Of a stretch of DNA of 64,000 nucleotides, positions 7,956-17,555 are shown one piece after another. How positions within the stretch are numbered: position 1 is the first letter of the stretch; the number at the start of each line of letters is the position of its first letter. The notes below the pieces were generated by a model, which was not told the origin of the DNA, made no database searches, and saw only the letters and a program-made list of their open reading frames with translations. The stretch spans positions 310,001 through 374,000 of the forward strand of contig NZ_LAQU01000002.1 in NCBI RefSeq assembly GCF_000970345.1. The letters are read 5' to 3'. Both the position numbers and the translations under genes were made by a program. The DNA comes from Robbsia andropogonis (GTDB taxonomy: Bacteria; Pseudomonadota; Gammaproteobacteria; Burkholderiales; Burkholderiaceae).

Positions 7956-10900
7956 ATGAATATCTCAAAATTTTTTATCGATCGACCGATCTTCGCGGGT
8001 GTCCTGTCCGCGATCATCCTGCTCGGCGGCTTGATCGCCGTGTTCCAGTTGCCTATCTCCGAGTATCCGGAAGTGGTGCCGCCGTCCGTGCTCGTGCATG
8101 CGCAGTACCCGGGCGCGAATCCGAAAGTGATTGCGGAGACCGTTGCCGCACCATTGGAGGAACAGATCAATGGCGTGGAAAACATGCTGTATATGCAGTC
8201 GCAGGCTAACAGCGACGGCAATATGACAACCACGGTCACGTTCAAGCTCGGTACGGATCCTGACAAGGCGCAGCAACTGGTGCAGAACCGTGTCTCCCAG
8301 GCCTTGCCACGTTTGCCGGACGACGTGCAGCGCCTGGGGGTGACGACGATCAAGGCATCTCCCACCATTACCTTGCTGGTCCATCTGATATCGCCGAGTG
8401 GCCGTTACGACTCCACTTATCTGCGTAACTACGCATTAATCAATGTGAAGGATCGGCTTGAGCGTATTCGAGGCGTAGGACAAGTGCAGATTTTTGGTGC
8501 CGGCGATTATGCGATGCGCGTGTGGCTCGATCCGCAGAAGGTGGCGGAGAAGGGGATGACCGCGACCGATGTTGTCAATGCGATTCGCGAACAGAACGTG
8601 CAGGTGGCTGCAGGTGTGATCGGGGAATCGCCTTCGATGCGCAACACGCCATTGCAGTTGAATGTTAACGCGCAAGGTCGACTGCGCAGCGAGGACGAGT
8701 TTCGCGACATCATCCTGAAAACGTCGCCTGATGGGGCGGTTACCTATTTGAAGGATGTGGCACGTGTCGAATTGGGGGCTTCCGAGTATGGTCTGCGCGC
8801 CTTCCTGAACACGAAGTCCGCGGTGGCCGTCGTAATCAATCAGCAGCCCGGTGCCAACTCGCTGCAAATTGCCGATCAGGTCCGCGCCGAGATGAAGGAC
8901 ATGCAGGCCGACTTTCCGCCGGGCTTGTCCTATGACATCGTCTATGATCCCACGCGTTTCGTCAGCGCCAGTATTCATGCCGTGATGCATACCCTGATCG
9001 AGGCCATCGCGCTGGTGGTCCTGGTCGTCATTGTTTTCCTGCAGACGTGGCGTGCTTCGATCATTCCGTTGCTGGCAGTACCGGTGTCGATCATCGGCAC
9101 GTTCTCCCTGTTGCTCGCGTTCGGCTATTCGATCAACGCCTTGTCACTGTTTGGTCTGGTGCTGGCCATCGGTATCGTGGTGGATGACGCGATCGTTGTT
9201 GTCGAAAACGTTGAACGAAATATTGCCGCCGGTCTCTCGGCGAAAGCCGCGACCTATCGTGCGATGCAGGAGGTCAGTGGTCCGATTGTCGCCATCGCGC
9301 TGACCTTGGTGGCGGTGTTTGTGCCGCTGGCTTTCATGTCAGGCCTTACGGGGCAGTTCTACAAGCAATTCGCGATGACCATCGCGATTTCGACGGTGAT
9401 TTCGGCATTCAATTCGCTGACGTTGTCACCGGCCTTGGCGGCCATGCTGCTGAAAGGACACGATGAGCCGAAGGATTGGTTGACGCGTGTCATGGATCGA
9501 TTATTCGGTGGCTTTTTCCGGATATTCAACAAGGTATTTCATCGCGGCTCCGAACAATACGGGCGTGGCGTATCGCGCATTATCGGACGCAGGGCGGTGA
9601 TGCTGATGTTGTACGCGGTCCTGCTTGGTGCGACGGTGTTCATGGGCAAGACCGTGCCGGGGGGCTTCGTACCGGCACAGGACAAGCTCTATCTGGTTGC
9701 CATCGCGCAGTTGCCAAATGGCGCGTCGCTGGATCGCACCGAGGAAGTGGTGCAGGAAATGGGCCGCATTGCATTGACGGTGCCCGGTGTATCGGCCGCG
9801 GTGCAGTTTCCGGGCTTGTCGGTAAACGGCTTCACGAACTCGTCAAGCGCCGGCATCACGTTCATCGTATTGGACCCGATCGACAAGCGACCCGGCCATG
9901 TGCCAATGGACAAGATTCTGGCCGAATTGAATACCAAGATGTCCACGATCAAGGGGGCGTTCCTTGCCGTATTCCCGCCACCACCGGTGTTGGGACTCGG
10001 CACGCTTGGCGGATTCAAGCTACAGATCGAAGACCGCGGATCGCAGGGCTATACCGCGTTGTATGACGCGACCCAAGCCTTCATGAAGCGCGCGGCGCAA
10101 GCGCCGGAGTTGGGGCCGACGTTCTCGAGCTATCAGATCAACGTGCCGCAATTGAACGTCGAACTCGATCGGGTGAAAGCCAAGCAGCTCGGTGTCTCCG
10201 TAACCGATGTTTTCAATACGATGCAAGTGTACCTGGGATCGTTCTACGTCAACGACTTCAACAAGTTCGGCCGTGTCTACCAAGTACGTGTGCAGGCGGA
10301 TGCGCGTTTCCGATCGAATACCGGCGATATTGGTTTGCTCCAGACGCGTAATGCGAACGGTGACATGGTGCCGTTGTCGTCGCTCGTGAAGGTCACGCCA
10401 ACCTATGGTCCGGATATGGTGGTGCGTTACAACGGCTATACCGCCGCCGACGTCAACGGCGGGCCGGCGCCGGGCTATTCGACCGATCAAGCGCAAGCGG
10501 CGGTACGCCGCATTGCGGCGGAAACGCTGCCACGTGGGTTCAAGTTCGAATGGACCGACCTCTCGTACCAGCAGGAACTGGCGGGAAACGCCGCGTTCAT
10601 CGTCTTCCCGATCAGCGTGTTGCTCGTGTATCTGGTGCTTGCCGCGCTGTATGAAAGTCTGGTGCTGCCACTTGCGGTAATCCTGATCGTGCCGATGAGC
10701 ATCCTGTCGGCGTTGACCGGCATCTGGTTGACGCACGGCGACAACAACATCTTCACGCAGATCGGATTGATGGTGCTGGTGGGCTTGTCGGCGAAGAACG
10801 CGATTCTGATCGTCGAATTCGCGCGGGAACTGGAGATGCAGGGCCGCACTCTCATCCAGGCTGCGGTGGAGGCGAGTCGCCTGCGCTTGCGTCCGATCTT

Positions 10901-11177
10901 GATGACCTCGATCGCTTTCATCATGGGAGTCGTGCCGCTGGTGCTGGCGAGCGGCCCAGGTTCCGAGATGCGGCATGCCATGGGGATCGCCGTCTTTTTC
11001 GGCATGCTGGGGGTGACATTGTTTGGCCTCATGCTGACGCCGGTTTTCTATGTGGTGTTGCGCAAGCTTACGCGCAAAGCGCATCTGGAGGACACGCATC
11101 ACCGGCATCCTGCGATCCAGGGCGTGGATGCTTCCTGGAACGGCGACGGTGGCCGAGCCGCAGATGAATCGTCGTGA
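7956..11177 (+). CDS. RND efflux inner-membrane pump (MexF-like)
   Basis: This 1073-residue proton/drug antiporter is of HAE1 (AcrB/MexF) type and of normal full length. It begins MNISKFFIDRPIFAGVLS, with the first membrane helix at about 10-30, two large periplasmic loops and about twelve membrane helices. The proton-relay residues are present: the Asp pair in GIVVDDAIVVVENVERN and Lys in GLSAKNAILIVEFARE. The early region PISEYPEVVPP is typical of the group. It starts 56 bases after the adaptor gene. In MexF/BpeF relatives the substrates include chloramphenicol, fluoroquinolones and trimethoprim; the spectrum here is not known. Confidence 0.93.
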   Translation: MNISKFFIDRPIFAGVLSAIILLGGLIAVFQLPISEYPEVVPPSVLVHAQYPGANPKVIAETVAAPLEEQINGVENMLYMQSQANSDGNMTTTVTFKLGTDPDKAQQLVQNRVSQALPRLPDDVQRLGVTTIKASPTITLLVHLISPSGRYDSTYLRNYALINVKDRLERIRGVGQVQIFGAGDYAMRVWLDPQKVAEKGMTATDVVNAIREQNVQVAAGVIGESPSMRNTPLQLNVNAQGRLRSEDEFRDIILKTSPDGAVTYLKDVARVELGASEYGLRAFLNTKSAVAVVINQQPGANSLQIADQVRAEMKDMQADFPPGLSYDIVYDPTRFVSASIHAVMHTLIEAIALVVLVVIVFLQTWRASIIPLLAVPVSIIGTFSLLLAFGYSINALSLFGLVLAIGIVVDDAIVVVENVERNIAAGLSAKAATYRAMQEVSGPIVAIALTLVAVFVPLAFMSGLTGQFYKQFAMTIAISTVISAFNSLTLSPALAAMLLKGHDEPKDWLTRVMDRLFGGFFRIFNKVFHRGSEQYGRGVSRIIGRRAVMLMLYAVLLGATVFMGKTVPGGFVPAQDKLYLVAIAQLPNGASLDRTEEVVQEMGRIALTVPGVSAAVQFPGLSVNGFTNSSSAGITFIVLDPIDKRPGHVPMDKILAELNTKMSTIKGAFLAVFPPPPVLGLGTLGGFKLQIEDRGSQGYTALYDATQAFMKRAAQAPELGPTFSSYQINVPQLNVELDRVKAKQLGVSVTDVFNTMQVYLGSFYVNDFNKFGRVYQVRVQADARFRSNTGDIGLLQTRNANGDMVPLSSLVKVTPTYGPDMVVRYNGYTAADVNGGPAPGYSTDQAQAAVRRIAAETLPRGFKFEWTDLSYQQELAGNAAFIVFPISVLLVYLVLAALYESLVLPLAVILIVPMSILSALTGIWLTHGDNNIFTQIGLMVLVGLSAKNAILIVEFARELEMQGRTLIQAAVEASRLRLRPILMTSIAFIMGVVPLVLASGPGSEMRHAMGIAVFFGMLGVTLFGLMLTPVFYVVLRKLTRKAHLEDTHHRHPAIQGVDASWNGDGGRAADESS

Positions 11178-11207
11178 GCGCGCGCAACGGGTGAAGAGAG
11201 AAACGAA

Positions 11208-12770
11208 ATGACAATGCATTATCTCAAGCGATATATCGCGCCGCGGTTCGCCCGGTTGGCGCCACCGGTGGCGTTGTCCGTCATGACCGCATGGGTGTTG
11301 AGCGCATGCTCGATGGCGCCACATTATGAGAAACCGTCGATCGGCACGCCAACGGCATTCAAGGAGTCTGCCGCGCAGGTGTCCGATGCGTCTGACACCG
11401 ATACGACGCCGGAAGTGTCGGACCCAGGCGCGAGAACACAGTGGAAGGTTGCGGCGCCGTCGGATCAATTGCCACGCGGTGAATGGTGGCGTATCTTCGG
11501 CGACACGACATTGGACGGCCTGGAGTCGCGTGCCGTATCGGCAAGCCCAACCTTGCAAGCCGCGTTTGCCCGGGTCAACGAATCCCGCGCGACGCGTGAC
11601 ACCGCTCGCGCGGGCCTGTTCCCGTCGCTGGGCGCGGGCTTTGGTCCCACGCGAGAAAAGGTGTCCGGGGCGTCGCAGTTGTTGTCGGACAATGCCACCG
11701 TACCGTCGCAGACACTGTGGCGTGCCCAAGCCACTGCATCGTATGAGGTCGATTTGTTCGGCCACGTTTCCGATAGTGTACGGGCAGCCCGTGCCGACGC
11801 GGAGCAAAGCGATGCCCTGTATCGATCGGTGTTGCTTACGCTCCAGGCCGACGTCGCGCAACAGTATTTTGCCTTACGGTCGCTGGATGCTGATCGTGAC
11901 GTCCTGCGGCGTACGATCACGTTGCGCAAGCAGGCACTGGATTTGGTCCAGCGACGATTTGCCGAAGGCGATATCAGCGAGTTGGAAGTGGCCCGTGCGC
12001 GCAGCGAACTTGCCAGCGCGCAGTCCGATGCGATGACGGTGGAAAGGCAGCGCGCCAGCGCCGAGCACAAGCTGGCGGTGCTGGTGGGCAGTACGCCGGA
12101 ATCGTTCACCATGCCGGACAGTCCATTGCAGGCGGTGCATGTGATCGTACCGGCGGGATTGCCCTCTTCATTGCTAGAACGCAGGCCGGATATCGCCGCG
12201 GCGGAACGGGCGATGGCGGCCGCGAACGCGCGCATTGGCGTAGCGAAAGCGGCGTATTTTCCTTCGTTGTCGCTCACTGGCACGGCGGGCTTCGAAGCGG
12301 CGACGTTGGGAGATTTGTTCAAGTGGTCGAGCCGTGCCTTTGTCCTCGGACCACTCACTGGTACCGCGTTGACCTTGCCGATATTCGACGGCGGTCGTCG
12401 CCGCGCGCAGTTGGCGCAGTCCCGTGCCCGCTTTGACGAACAAGCGGCGAACTATCGATCTCAGGTCCTCAATGCGTTTCAGGAAGTAGAGGACAGCCTC
12501 TCTGATTTGCGGATCTTGCGTACCCAGCGCGACACCGTGGCGGTTGCCGTGCAGGCGTCGGCGCGCGCGGCGTCCCTGTCTCGCCGGCAGTATGCGGAGG
12601 GGGAGGTCGACTATCTGAGCGTGATCGATTCTGAGCGCACTGCCTTGCAGTCGGAGCGGACCGCGACGCAACTGGCAGGGGTACAGGCGGCCGCGACGGT
12701 GGCATTGATCCGCGCATTGGGCGGCGGTTGGGGAGCGGTGGCGGGTGTAGGTTCCGCCCCCCGGATGTAA
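11208..12770 (+). CDS. RND efflux outer-membrane channel (OprN/OprC-like, NodT family)
   Basis: This 520-residue outer-membrane lipoprotein channel completes the tripartite pump. A signal sequence ends in a lipobox (WVLSACSMAPHYEKP), so the mature N-terminal Cys should be lipidated. The two repeated outer-membrane efflux domains can be followed from about 110-310 and 330-500 (e.g. LLERRPDIAAAERAMAAANARIGVAKAAYFPSL split over the repeat boundary). It starts 30 bases after the pump gene. An extra low-complexity insert rich in Asp, Ser and Thr lies at about 55-80. The stop is only 7 bases from the convergent sotB stop. Confidence 0.9.
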   Translation: MTMHYLKRYIAPRFARLAPPVALSVMTAWVLSACSMAPHYEKPSIGTPTAFKESAAQVSDASDTDTTPEVSDPGARTQWKVAAPSDQLPRGEWWRIFGDTTLDGLESRAVSASPTLQAAFARVNESRATRDTARAGLFPSLGAGFGPTREKVSGASQLLSDNATVPSQTLWRAQATASYEVDLFGHVSDSVRAARADAEQSDALYRSVLLTLQADVAQQYFALRSLDADRDVLRRTITLRKQALDLVQRRFAEGDISELEVARARSELASAQSDAMTVERQRASAEHKLAVLVGSTPESFTMPDSPLQAVHVIVPAGLPSSLLERRPDIAAAERAMAAANARIGVAKAAYFPSLSLTGTAGFEAATLGDLFKWSSRAFVLGPLTGTALTLPIFDGGRRRAQLAQSRARFDEQAANYRSQVLNAFQEVEDSLSDLRILRTQRDTVAVAVQASARAASLSRRQYAEGEVDYLSVIDSERTALQSERTATQLAGVQAAATVALIRALGGGWGAVAGVGSAPRM

Positions 12771-12777
12771 CGCGCGG

Positions 12778-13980
12778 TCAGCTCGTCGGCGCGCCGATCT
12801 GGCGTGCGAATCGGCGCGACATGTAGTAGACCAGGGCTACGCCGAACAACGCGACCAAGCCGCCGCCGAAGCCGATATATCGCATGCCGACGTGGGCCGC
12901 GACCACGCTACCCAACAAGGCGCCGCCGCCAATGCCGACGTTGTAGATGCCTGAGAACATCGCCATTGCTACATCCGTGGCATCGCGTGCGAGCGTCAAA
13001 ACCTTGGCCTGCAATGACAAGCCGAAGCACATGATGGCAATGCCCCATAACACGCTCAACCCTTCCAGCAGATAAGGGTTGCCGGAGAACGGCAACAGCA
13101 GCATCAGGCTGATCGTGATCACGACAATCGCGCCGATCAACAATGCAAACGGGAATTTCCCGCTCAGTCGATTAAAAAGGAAAGAACCGATGACACCCGA
13201 ACCGCCGAACAACAAAAGCAAGGCCGTGACCATCGGGCCGCTCAACTGCGCCACGTCGTGCGCGAACGGTTCGATATAGCTATATCCGGTGAAGTGTGCC
13301 GTCACGACAAGCGCGGTCAGCGCATACACGCACAGCAGCGCCGGTCGCTTGAACAAGATTGGCAGACTACTCAGCGAGCCGGCATTTTCGCTCGGCAGCA
13401 ACGGCAGTGCGCGAGCAAGTTGGTACGCGGCCACTGCCGCCACCGCGGCAATCGCGAGGAAGGTGTAACGCCACCCCACCAATTCACCGAGCATCCGGCC
13501 CAGCGGTATACCCAGCACCATTGCCAGACACGTACCGGTGGACAGCAGGCTGAGCGCCTGGACATGCTTGCCTGGCGGTGCAACCCGGACCGCTAACGAT
13601 GCCGTGATCGACCAGAAAATTGCGTGCGCAAATGCGATCCCCACGCGGCTCAGTTCGAGCACATGGAAACTCCATGCAAAACCAGAGACGACATGGCTGA
13701 CGATAAAGACGACAAATAACGCGATCAGCAGCTTGCGGCGCTCGACTGATCGCGTCAATAACATCATCGGCAATGACAGCAGGGCGACGACCCAGGCATA
13801 CACGGTGAGGATCAGTCCCACGGCCGAAGGCGGCATGTCGAACGACGCACCGATATCGCTCAGCAGCGCGACCGGCACGAATTCCGTGGTGTTGAAAATA
13901 AATGCGGCCAGAGCCAGTGCAATGACACCGCGCCAGTTATCGGTCGGGTCTTTCGGCGCGTCGGATGCAGGCAAATCCAT
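12778..13980 (-). CDS. sotB: Sugar efflux transporter SotB (MFS)
   Basis: This 400-residue major facilitator protein closely resembles E. coli SotB (YdeA), which exports arabinose, lactose and IPTG-like sugars. The first helix reads [19 protein letters not shown], then [24 protein letters not shown] and [23 protein letters not shown], all close to my recollection of the E. coli protein. Twelve hydrophobic segments fit the length. It is convergent with the efflux operon, and its own promoter should lie in 13981-14248. The sugar substrate in this host is inferred. Confidence 0.88.
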   Translation of the reverse strand: MDLPASDAPKDPTDNWRGVIALALAAFIFNTTEFVPVALLSDIGASFDMPPSAVGLILTVYAWVVALLSLPMMLLTRSVERRKLLIALFVVFIVSHVVSGFAWSFHVLELSRVGIAFAHAIFWSITASLAVRVAPPGKHVQALSLLSTGTCLAMVLGIPLGRMLGELVGWRYTFLAIAAVAAVAAYQLARALPLLPSENAGSLSSLPILFKRPALLCVYALTALVVTAHFTGYSYIEPFAHDVAQLSGPMVTALLLLFGGSGVIGSFLFNRLSGKFPFALLIGAIVVITISLMLLLPFSGNPYLLEGLSVLWGIAIMCFGLSLQAKVLTLARDATDVAMAMFSGIYNVGIGGGALLGSVVAAHVGMRYIGFGGGLVALFGVALVYYMSRRFARQIGAPTS

Positions 13981-14248
13981 CGGTCAATCTCGGGGCAGGA
14001 AAAAGTGGGTAACTGCCCATATGCAGCCATGAGGAGCGTGCACGCAGCGTGGCGATCGGCGATACGGCGTGATGCGCTGCAATATGGGCAGCAGTCGAGT
14101 GTACGCCCGCCCCGAGGCGGGAGACAACTGCTTCTCGCGAATGTAATCGCATACAGATACGACCGTTACAAATAGTCGTATTTCGGCGTATGGAAGAATC
14201 AATTTGCGTTGGCAAAAACACGACATCGATTGCTTCATCAATTCATTG

Positions 14249-14872
14249 CTAAAGCGTAAAAAGCGCAGCGGGTGCGACGTTCAGTTGAAAAAATGTCTCG
14301 ATGGGGGCACGGCGTGCCAACAGAACTGCTGCCCGTATGACTGGCGCGCTGGCGATTGCCAATACCGGTAAAGCCTCGTCGTCGTCGCCCGCCTGATCGC
14401 TATCGTCTTTCATTACCGTGGCGAGCCAGATTGTCACGCGTCGACAGACCGCATTGAAAGATTCACCGCCAGGCGGTGCGAAAAACGGATCACGGGTCCA
14501 TGCCTGTAAAGCGACTGGGTTGTCCAGACCGATTTGCAATGCGCTCGCGCCTGCCCAACTGCCATGATGCGGTGTGGCCAAGCCCGTGTCGAGGGTGATC
14601 TGGTCCGACGCGAAGCCGAGGCCGTAGGCAGACGCGACGGCAATGCGCGATGGCGCGCAACAAACCCGTACGTAAGTGTCAGTCAACGCGACAAAGTTCC
14701 TGCTTGTCCGCGTTGCCGTCAACTCTTCGATGGCGCGCTGGTCTAGGGCGTCGCCCGCGCTCCCCGTGCGAAGCGCGAGCAGGGCCGCGGCTTCGTTGTC
14801 ACGCTCGGGGAACGCACCTTTACGCATTGCGGGTGTTGACGCGTGCGCCATCATAAGAATTGCGCGTGCCAT
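14249..14872 (-). CDS. Histidine-phosphatase-family protein next to cobalt transport genes
   Basis: This 207-residue protein resembles the histidine phosphatase (phosphoglycerate-mutase-like) superfamily. The N terminus MARAILMMAHASTPAMRKGAFP aligns with the RHG motif but reads AHA, so the catalytic His is kept and the preceding Arg is lost. GGESFNAVCRRVTIWL corresponds to the conserved GES region, and a second His equivalent is not obvious (ASAPVIRAAVLL at the expected place). Similar genes sit beside cobalamin genes in other proteobacteria. It is divergent from the riboswitch-cbtBA unit. Catalytic activity is doubtful. Confidence 0.7.
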   Translation of the reverse strand: MARAILMMAHASTPAMRKGAFPERDNEAAALLALRTGSAGDALDQRAIEELTATRTSRNFVALTDTYVRVCCAPSRIAVASAYGLGFASDQITLDTGLATPHHGSWAGASALQIGLDNPVALQAWTRDPFFAPPGGESFNAVCRRVTIWLATVMKDDSDQAGDDDEALPVLAIASAPVIRAAVLLARRAPIETFFQLNVAPAALFTL

Positions 14873-14994
14873 TTCCGTTGCTCCCTATGCGTCCCTCGTC
14901 GCGTATCGGATTGCGGCGCGCGTTGCACGTTCATCGACGCGCGCTGTTCGTGCGGGCGTGCCGGAATGAGAGTGCACGCCTGGCGGCCTGCAAA

Positions 14995-15125
14995 CACGCC
15001 CATGCCGTAGAATACGCGAATCGGGGAGCGGAAGCCGGTGGGAATCCGGCGCGGTCGCGCCACTGTATCCGGACCACATGCCACGGCGCATTATGTTTCG
15101 GTAGCCAGACCTGCCCCTGTAGTAC
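14995..15125 (+). promoter_or_regulatory. Cobalamin riboswitch
   Basis: The core elements appear in order: GAAGCCGGTGGGAATCCGGC (near 15027-15046), the GCGGTCGCGCCACTGT box that follows it (to about 15065), and the 3' element GCCAGACCTGCCCC at about 15105-15118. These match the conserved parts of adenosylcobalamin-binding riboswitches. It lies in the 5' leader of cbtB, so cobalt uptake is predicted to be shut down when cobalamin is plentiful. The outer boundaries are approximate. Confidence 0.92.
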
Positions 15126-15190
15126 GGTCGTTTCCTAAAACGCGGCCGCTTTTATCTTCGCCACGGGCGCACGACCCTAGGAGAAATACA

Positions 15191-15412
15191 ATGCATGACC
15201 ATGCTCTTTCCCAGCCGGTGGACGCCGGCGCCGCACCTGCCGCGATTCCCTTGCGCGACCTGCTGCCCTGGATCGTCTTCGGCGGCCTGCTGATGTTGAT
15301 CGCTATCTATTTTGTGGGGGCGGAGGAGGGCGCGACATCGCTGATTCCAGGCATGTACGTCCATGAATTTGTCCACGATGCCCGACATTTGCTCGGTTTC
15401 CCTTGTCATTGA
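15191..15412 (+). CDS. cbtB: Cobalt transporter subunit CbtB
   Basis: This 73-residue protein with one membrane helix (LLPWIVFGGLLMLIAIYFVG) ends in a His-rich stretch (MYVHEFVHDARHLLGFPCH), the metal-binding signature of CbtB. The ATG at 15191 has a good ribosome-binding site (AGGAG at 15179-15183). Longer upstream readings run into the riboswitch and are not credible. It is followed after 15 bases by cbtA. Together they form the predicted cobalt importer of B12-making or B12-regulated proteobacteria. Confidence 0.93.
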   Translation: MHDHALSQPVDAGAAPAAIPLRDLLPWIVFGGLLMLIAIYFVGAEEGATSLIPGMYVHEFVHDARHLLGFPCH

Positions 15413-15427
15413 GCGAAGGCGGTCATC

Positions 15428-16165
15428 ATGGTAGGTCGTCTTTTGATTCGCGGCATGGTTGCGGGAATTGCCGCAGGACTGCTCGCATTCGGGCTTGGCA
15501 AGATCGTCGGGGAGCCCCAGGTGAACCGCGCCATTGCGTTCGAGTCGGCAGAGCATGCGCATGACGGTGATCACGAGGAAGAACTCATTAGTCGCCATGT
15601 TCAGTCCGGACTGGGCTTGGCATCCGGCGTGCTGGTTTTTGGGACAGCGGTAGGTGGCTTGTTTTCGCTGACCTTTGCCTTCTGTTACGGTCGTGTAAAG
15701 GGCCAGTCGCCGCGCGCATTGTCGGCGTGGCTGGCGGTAGGGGCCTTCGTCTCTCTCGTCATCGTGCCGACGCTGAAGTATCCGGCGAACCCGCCCTCGA
15801 TTGGCGATCCGGAAACCATCGGTTTTCGCACCGGGCTCTTTTTCCTCATGCTCGCCATCTCGGTTGTCGCGATGGTTTTTGCGTTGAGCGTGCGTCGTGC
15901 CGCGGTGGCACGATGGGGTGACTGGAATGGATCGATTGTCGCGGGTGCACTGTATTGTGCGATCATCGTGGCGGTGCAGGGAGGCCTGCCAACCATCAAC
16001 GAGGTGCCGGCGACGTTTCCGGCATCGACGTTGTGGCAATTCCGCGTTGCATCGATCGGCATGCAGGCGGTGGTCTGGACCACGTTGGGTCTGTTGTTCG
16101 GCATTCTGGCCGAGCGTGTGATTCAGCATCGAAACGGTCCACTCCCGGCTGGTATGCGTGCCTGA
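15428..16165 (+). CDS. cbtA: Cobalt transporter subunit CbtA
   Basis: This 245-residue inner-membrane protein is of the CbtA family, with about five or six hydrophobic segments. The N terminus (LLIRGMVAGIAAGLLAFGLGKIVGEPQVNRAI) and the acidic His loop EHAHDGDHEEELISRHVQSG are typical. It should be the membrane channel of the cobalt uptake pair and shares the riboswitch-controlled transcript with cbtB. Confidence 0.92.
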   Translation: MVGRLLIRGMVAGIAAGLLAFGLGKIVGEPQVNRAIAFESAEHAHDGDHEEELISRHVQSGLGLASGVLVFGTAVGGLFSLTFAFCYGRVKGQSPRALSAWLAVGAFVSLVIVPTLKYPANPPSIGDPETIGFRTGLFFLMLAISVVAMVFALSVRRAAVARWGDWNGSIVAGALYCAIIVAVQGGLPTINEVPATFPASTLWQFRVASIGMQAVVWTTLGLLFGILAERVIQHRNGPLPAGMRA

Positions 16166-16204
16166 CACGATGCGCGGGTATCAGATCTTTGTCGAGCATG
16201 GGCA

Positions 16205-17086
16205 ATGGTGAATCCGCAATGGTTGAAGACCTTCGCGCTGTTGGCGAAGCTAGGCAACTTTACGCGTACCGCGGAAAAGCTCGGACTGACGCAGGCGGCG
16301 GTAAGCCAGCATCTCAGGCATCTGGAAGCGGAGTATGGCGCGCTGTTGATCCGCAAGCCGCGCCGCATCGAGTTGACCGCCACGGGCCGCGCGCTTCTGG
16401 ATTATTACGATGAAATCAATCGCGCGGACCATCGCCTGCAGCAACGCATCGCCGATGCCGATGAAGAAGACGGTGACATCACCCTGATGACGCCAGGGAG
16501 TGTCGGTCTGGTGTTGTACCCGCTGCTGCTGGATCTACAGGAAGCGCGCCCGGGGCTGACCGTACGGCATCGATTTGCGTCCGATCGAGAGACGCTGGAG
16601 GCAGTGTTGCAAAGCCAATGCGAGATTGGCCTCGTGACGTCCCGACCGGATCATACGCAGATCGAGGCCCGCTATTTCGCGCAGGAGCCACTTGAACTGG
16701 TGGTGCCCGCAAAGGCGGATATAGGAAGTTGGCAGGACCTGGCGGAACTCGGCTTTATCGATCACCCAGATGGCCAGGCGATGGCGCAGCGCCTGCTGAG
16801 CCGACAGTTCAGCGAAGCGTCGCATGTCGCCAACTTACGGCGTGTGGGCTTTGTCAATCAGATGGCATTGATCCTCGAACCGGTTGCCCGTGGCCTGGGG
16901 TTTACGGTGATCCCTCGCTATGCACGACAAGCGTTTGCCGATCAGTCACGTATTCGCGTGATGACAGCACCCGTAGCGGTGATCGATACACTATGGTTGA
17001 TACATCGTGCGGAATGGTCGGTGTCGCGCCGCGCTACGCACGCCATCGACTATCTACAACAGCGCCTGGGCGAGCATCCGCTCTGA
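16205..17086 (+). CDS. LysR-family transcriptional regulator
   Basis: This 293-residue LysR-type regulator has a typical N-terminal helix-turn-helix (LGNFTRTAEKLGLTQAAVSQHLRHLEAEYGALLIRKPRRIELTATG, with conventional spacing) and a substrate-binding domain from about 88. It begins 39 bases after cbtA on the same strand, so it may be co-transcribed, but nothing in it points to cobalt. The target genes are unknown. Confidence 0.87.
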   Translation: MVNPQWLKTFALLAKLGNFTRTAEKLGLTQAAVSQHLRHLEAEYGALLIRKPRRIELTATGRALLDYYDEINRADHRLQQRIADADEEDGDITLMTPGSVGLVLYPLLLDLQEARPGLTVRHRFASDRETLEAVLQSQCEIGLVTSRPDHTQIEARYFAQEPLELVVPAKADIGSWQDLAELGFIDHPDGQAMAQRLLSRQFSEASHVANLRRVGFVNQMALILEPVARGLGFTVIPRYARQAFADQSRIRVMTAPVAVIDTLWLIHRAEWSVSRRATHAIDYLQQRLGEHPL

Positions 17087-17099
17087 AATCGGCGTTCTC

Positions 17100-17212
17100 G
17101 CGACGAATAGGATGATGCCGACGAAGCGCGGCATGATCAATACCTGCTTCAAATTCAAATCGTCGCGCAACCAGCGTATTGAAAGCCTCGCGACGAGGCG
17201 GCCTTCCGCAGG
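17100..17212 (-). pseudogene. Fragment of an MFS transporter gene
   Basis: The minus strand reads EGRLVARLSIRWLRDDL, then KQVLIMPRFVG. This aligns with KGSLVAGFRYVWSRDDL and KTVLIMLFFVG of the intact MFS gene at 20166-21389, and the DNA is also visibly similar (compare GAAGCGCGGCATGATCAATA with GAAGAACAGCATGATCAACA). Only about 35 codons remain, with no start or remaining helices. It is best read as a relic of a duplicated or displaced EntS-like exporter gene. Confidence 0.6.
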
Positions 17213-17555
17213 CGCCGCTCGACCTGGCGTCGTCAACGGGCCGGGCAGACCCCTGCCATGCTCGGCGCGGTCGCGAATAGTGCCGTGGCCACCATCTTAT
17301 CTTTTGGTAATGGGGGCGCTTTTAACACGCTCGCATGTGAGTTGATCGCCACAACTCGGCCGGTTTCATCGGTTGGGCTCAATACGACTGCGTTCGAAAG
17401 CGAAAGAACTAACAAGCGGCCCGAGCGTCTTTGAGTGAAAACCCCGAGTTAGAAGTGTTGAAGATTTTCGCTTTTTCACTTCAGCAACTTTCCGCCATAA
17501 CGTTAATGCGGATACGGCTGCTGTATCGAGGCTAACTCCATCAAGGGGACTTACG
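17213..17555. other. Intergenic stretch upstream of chemoreceptor
   Basis: No gene is supported here. A minus-strand open frame of about 60 codons (17233-17415) has no recognisable domain and may be further relic of the adjoining MFS fragment. The last 100 bases presumably carry the chemoreceptor promoter; AAGGGGA at 17544-17550 is a plausible ribosome-binding site. Confidence 0.4.

Noticed and set aside
10020..11861. 613-codon minus-strand open frame
   Set aside because: It is antisense to the RND pump and channel genes, with an Arg/His/Gln-rich composition and no recognisable motif.
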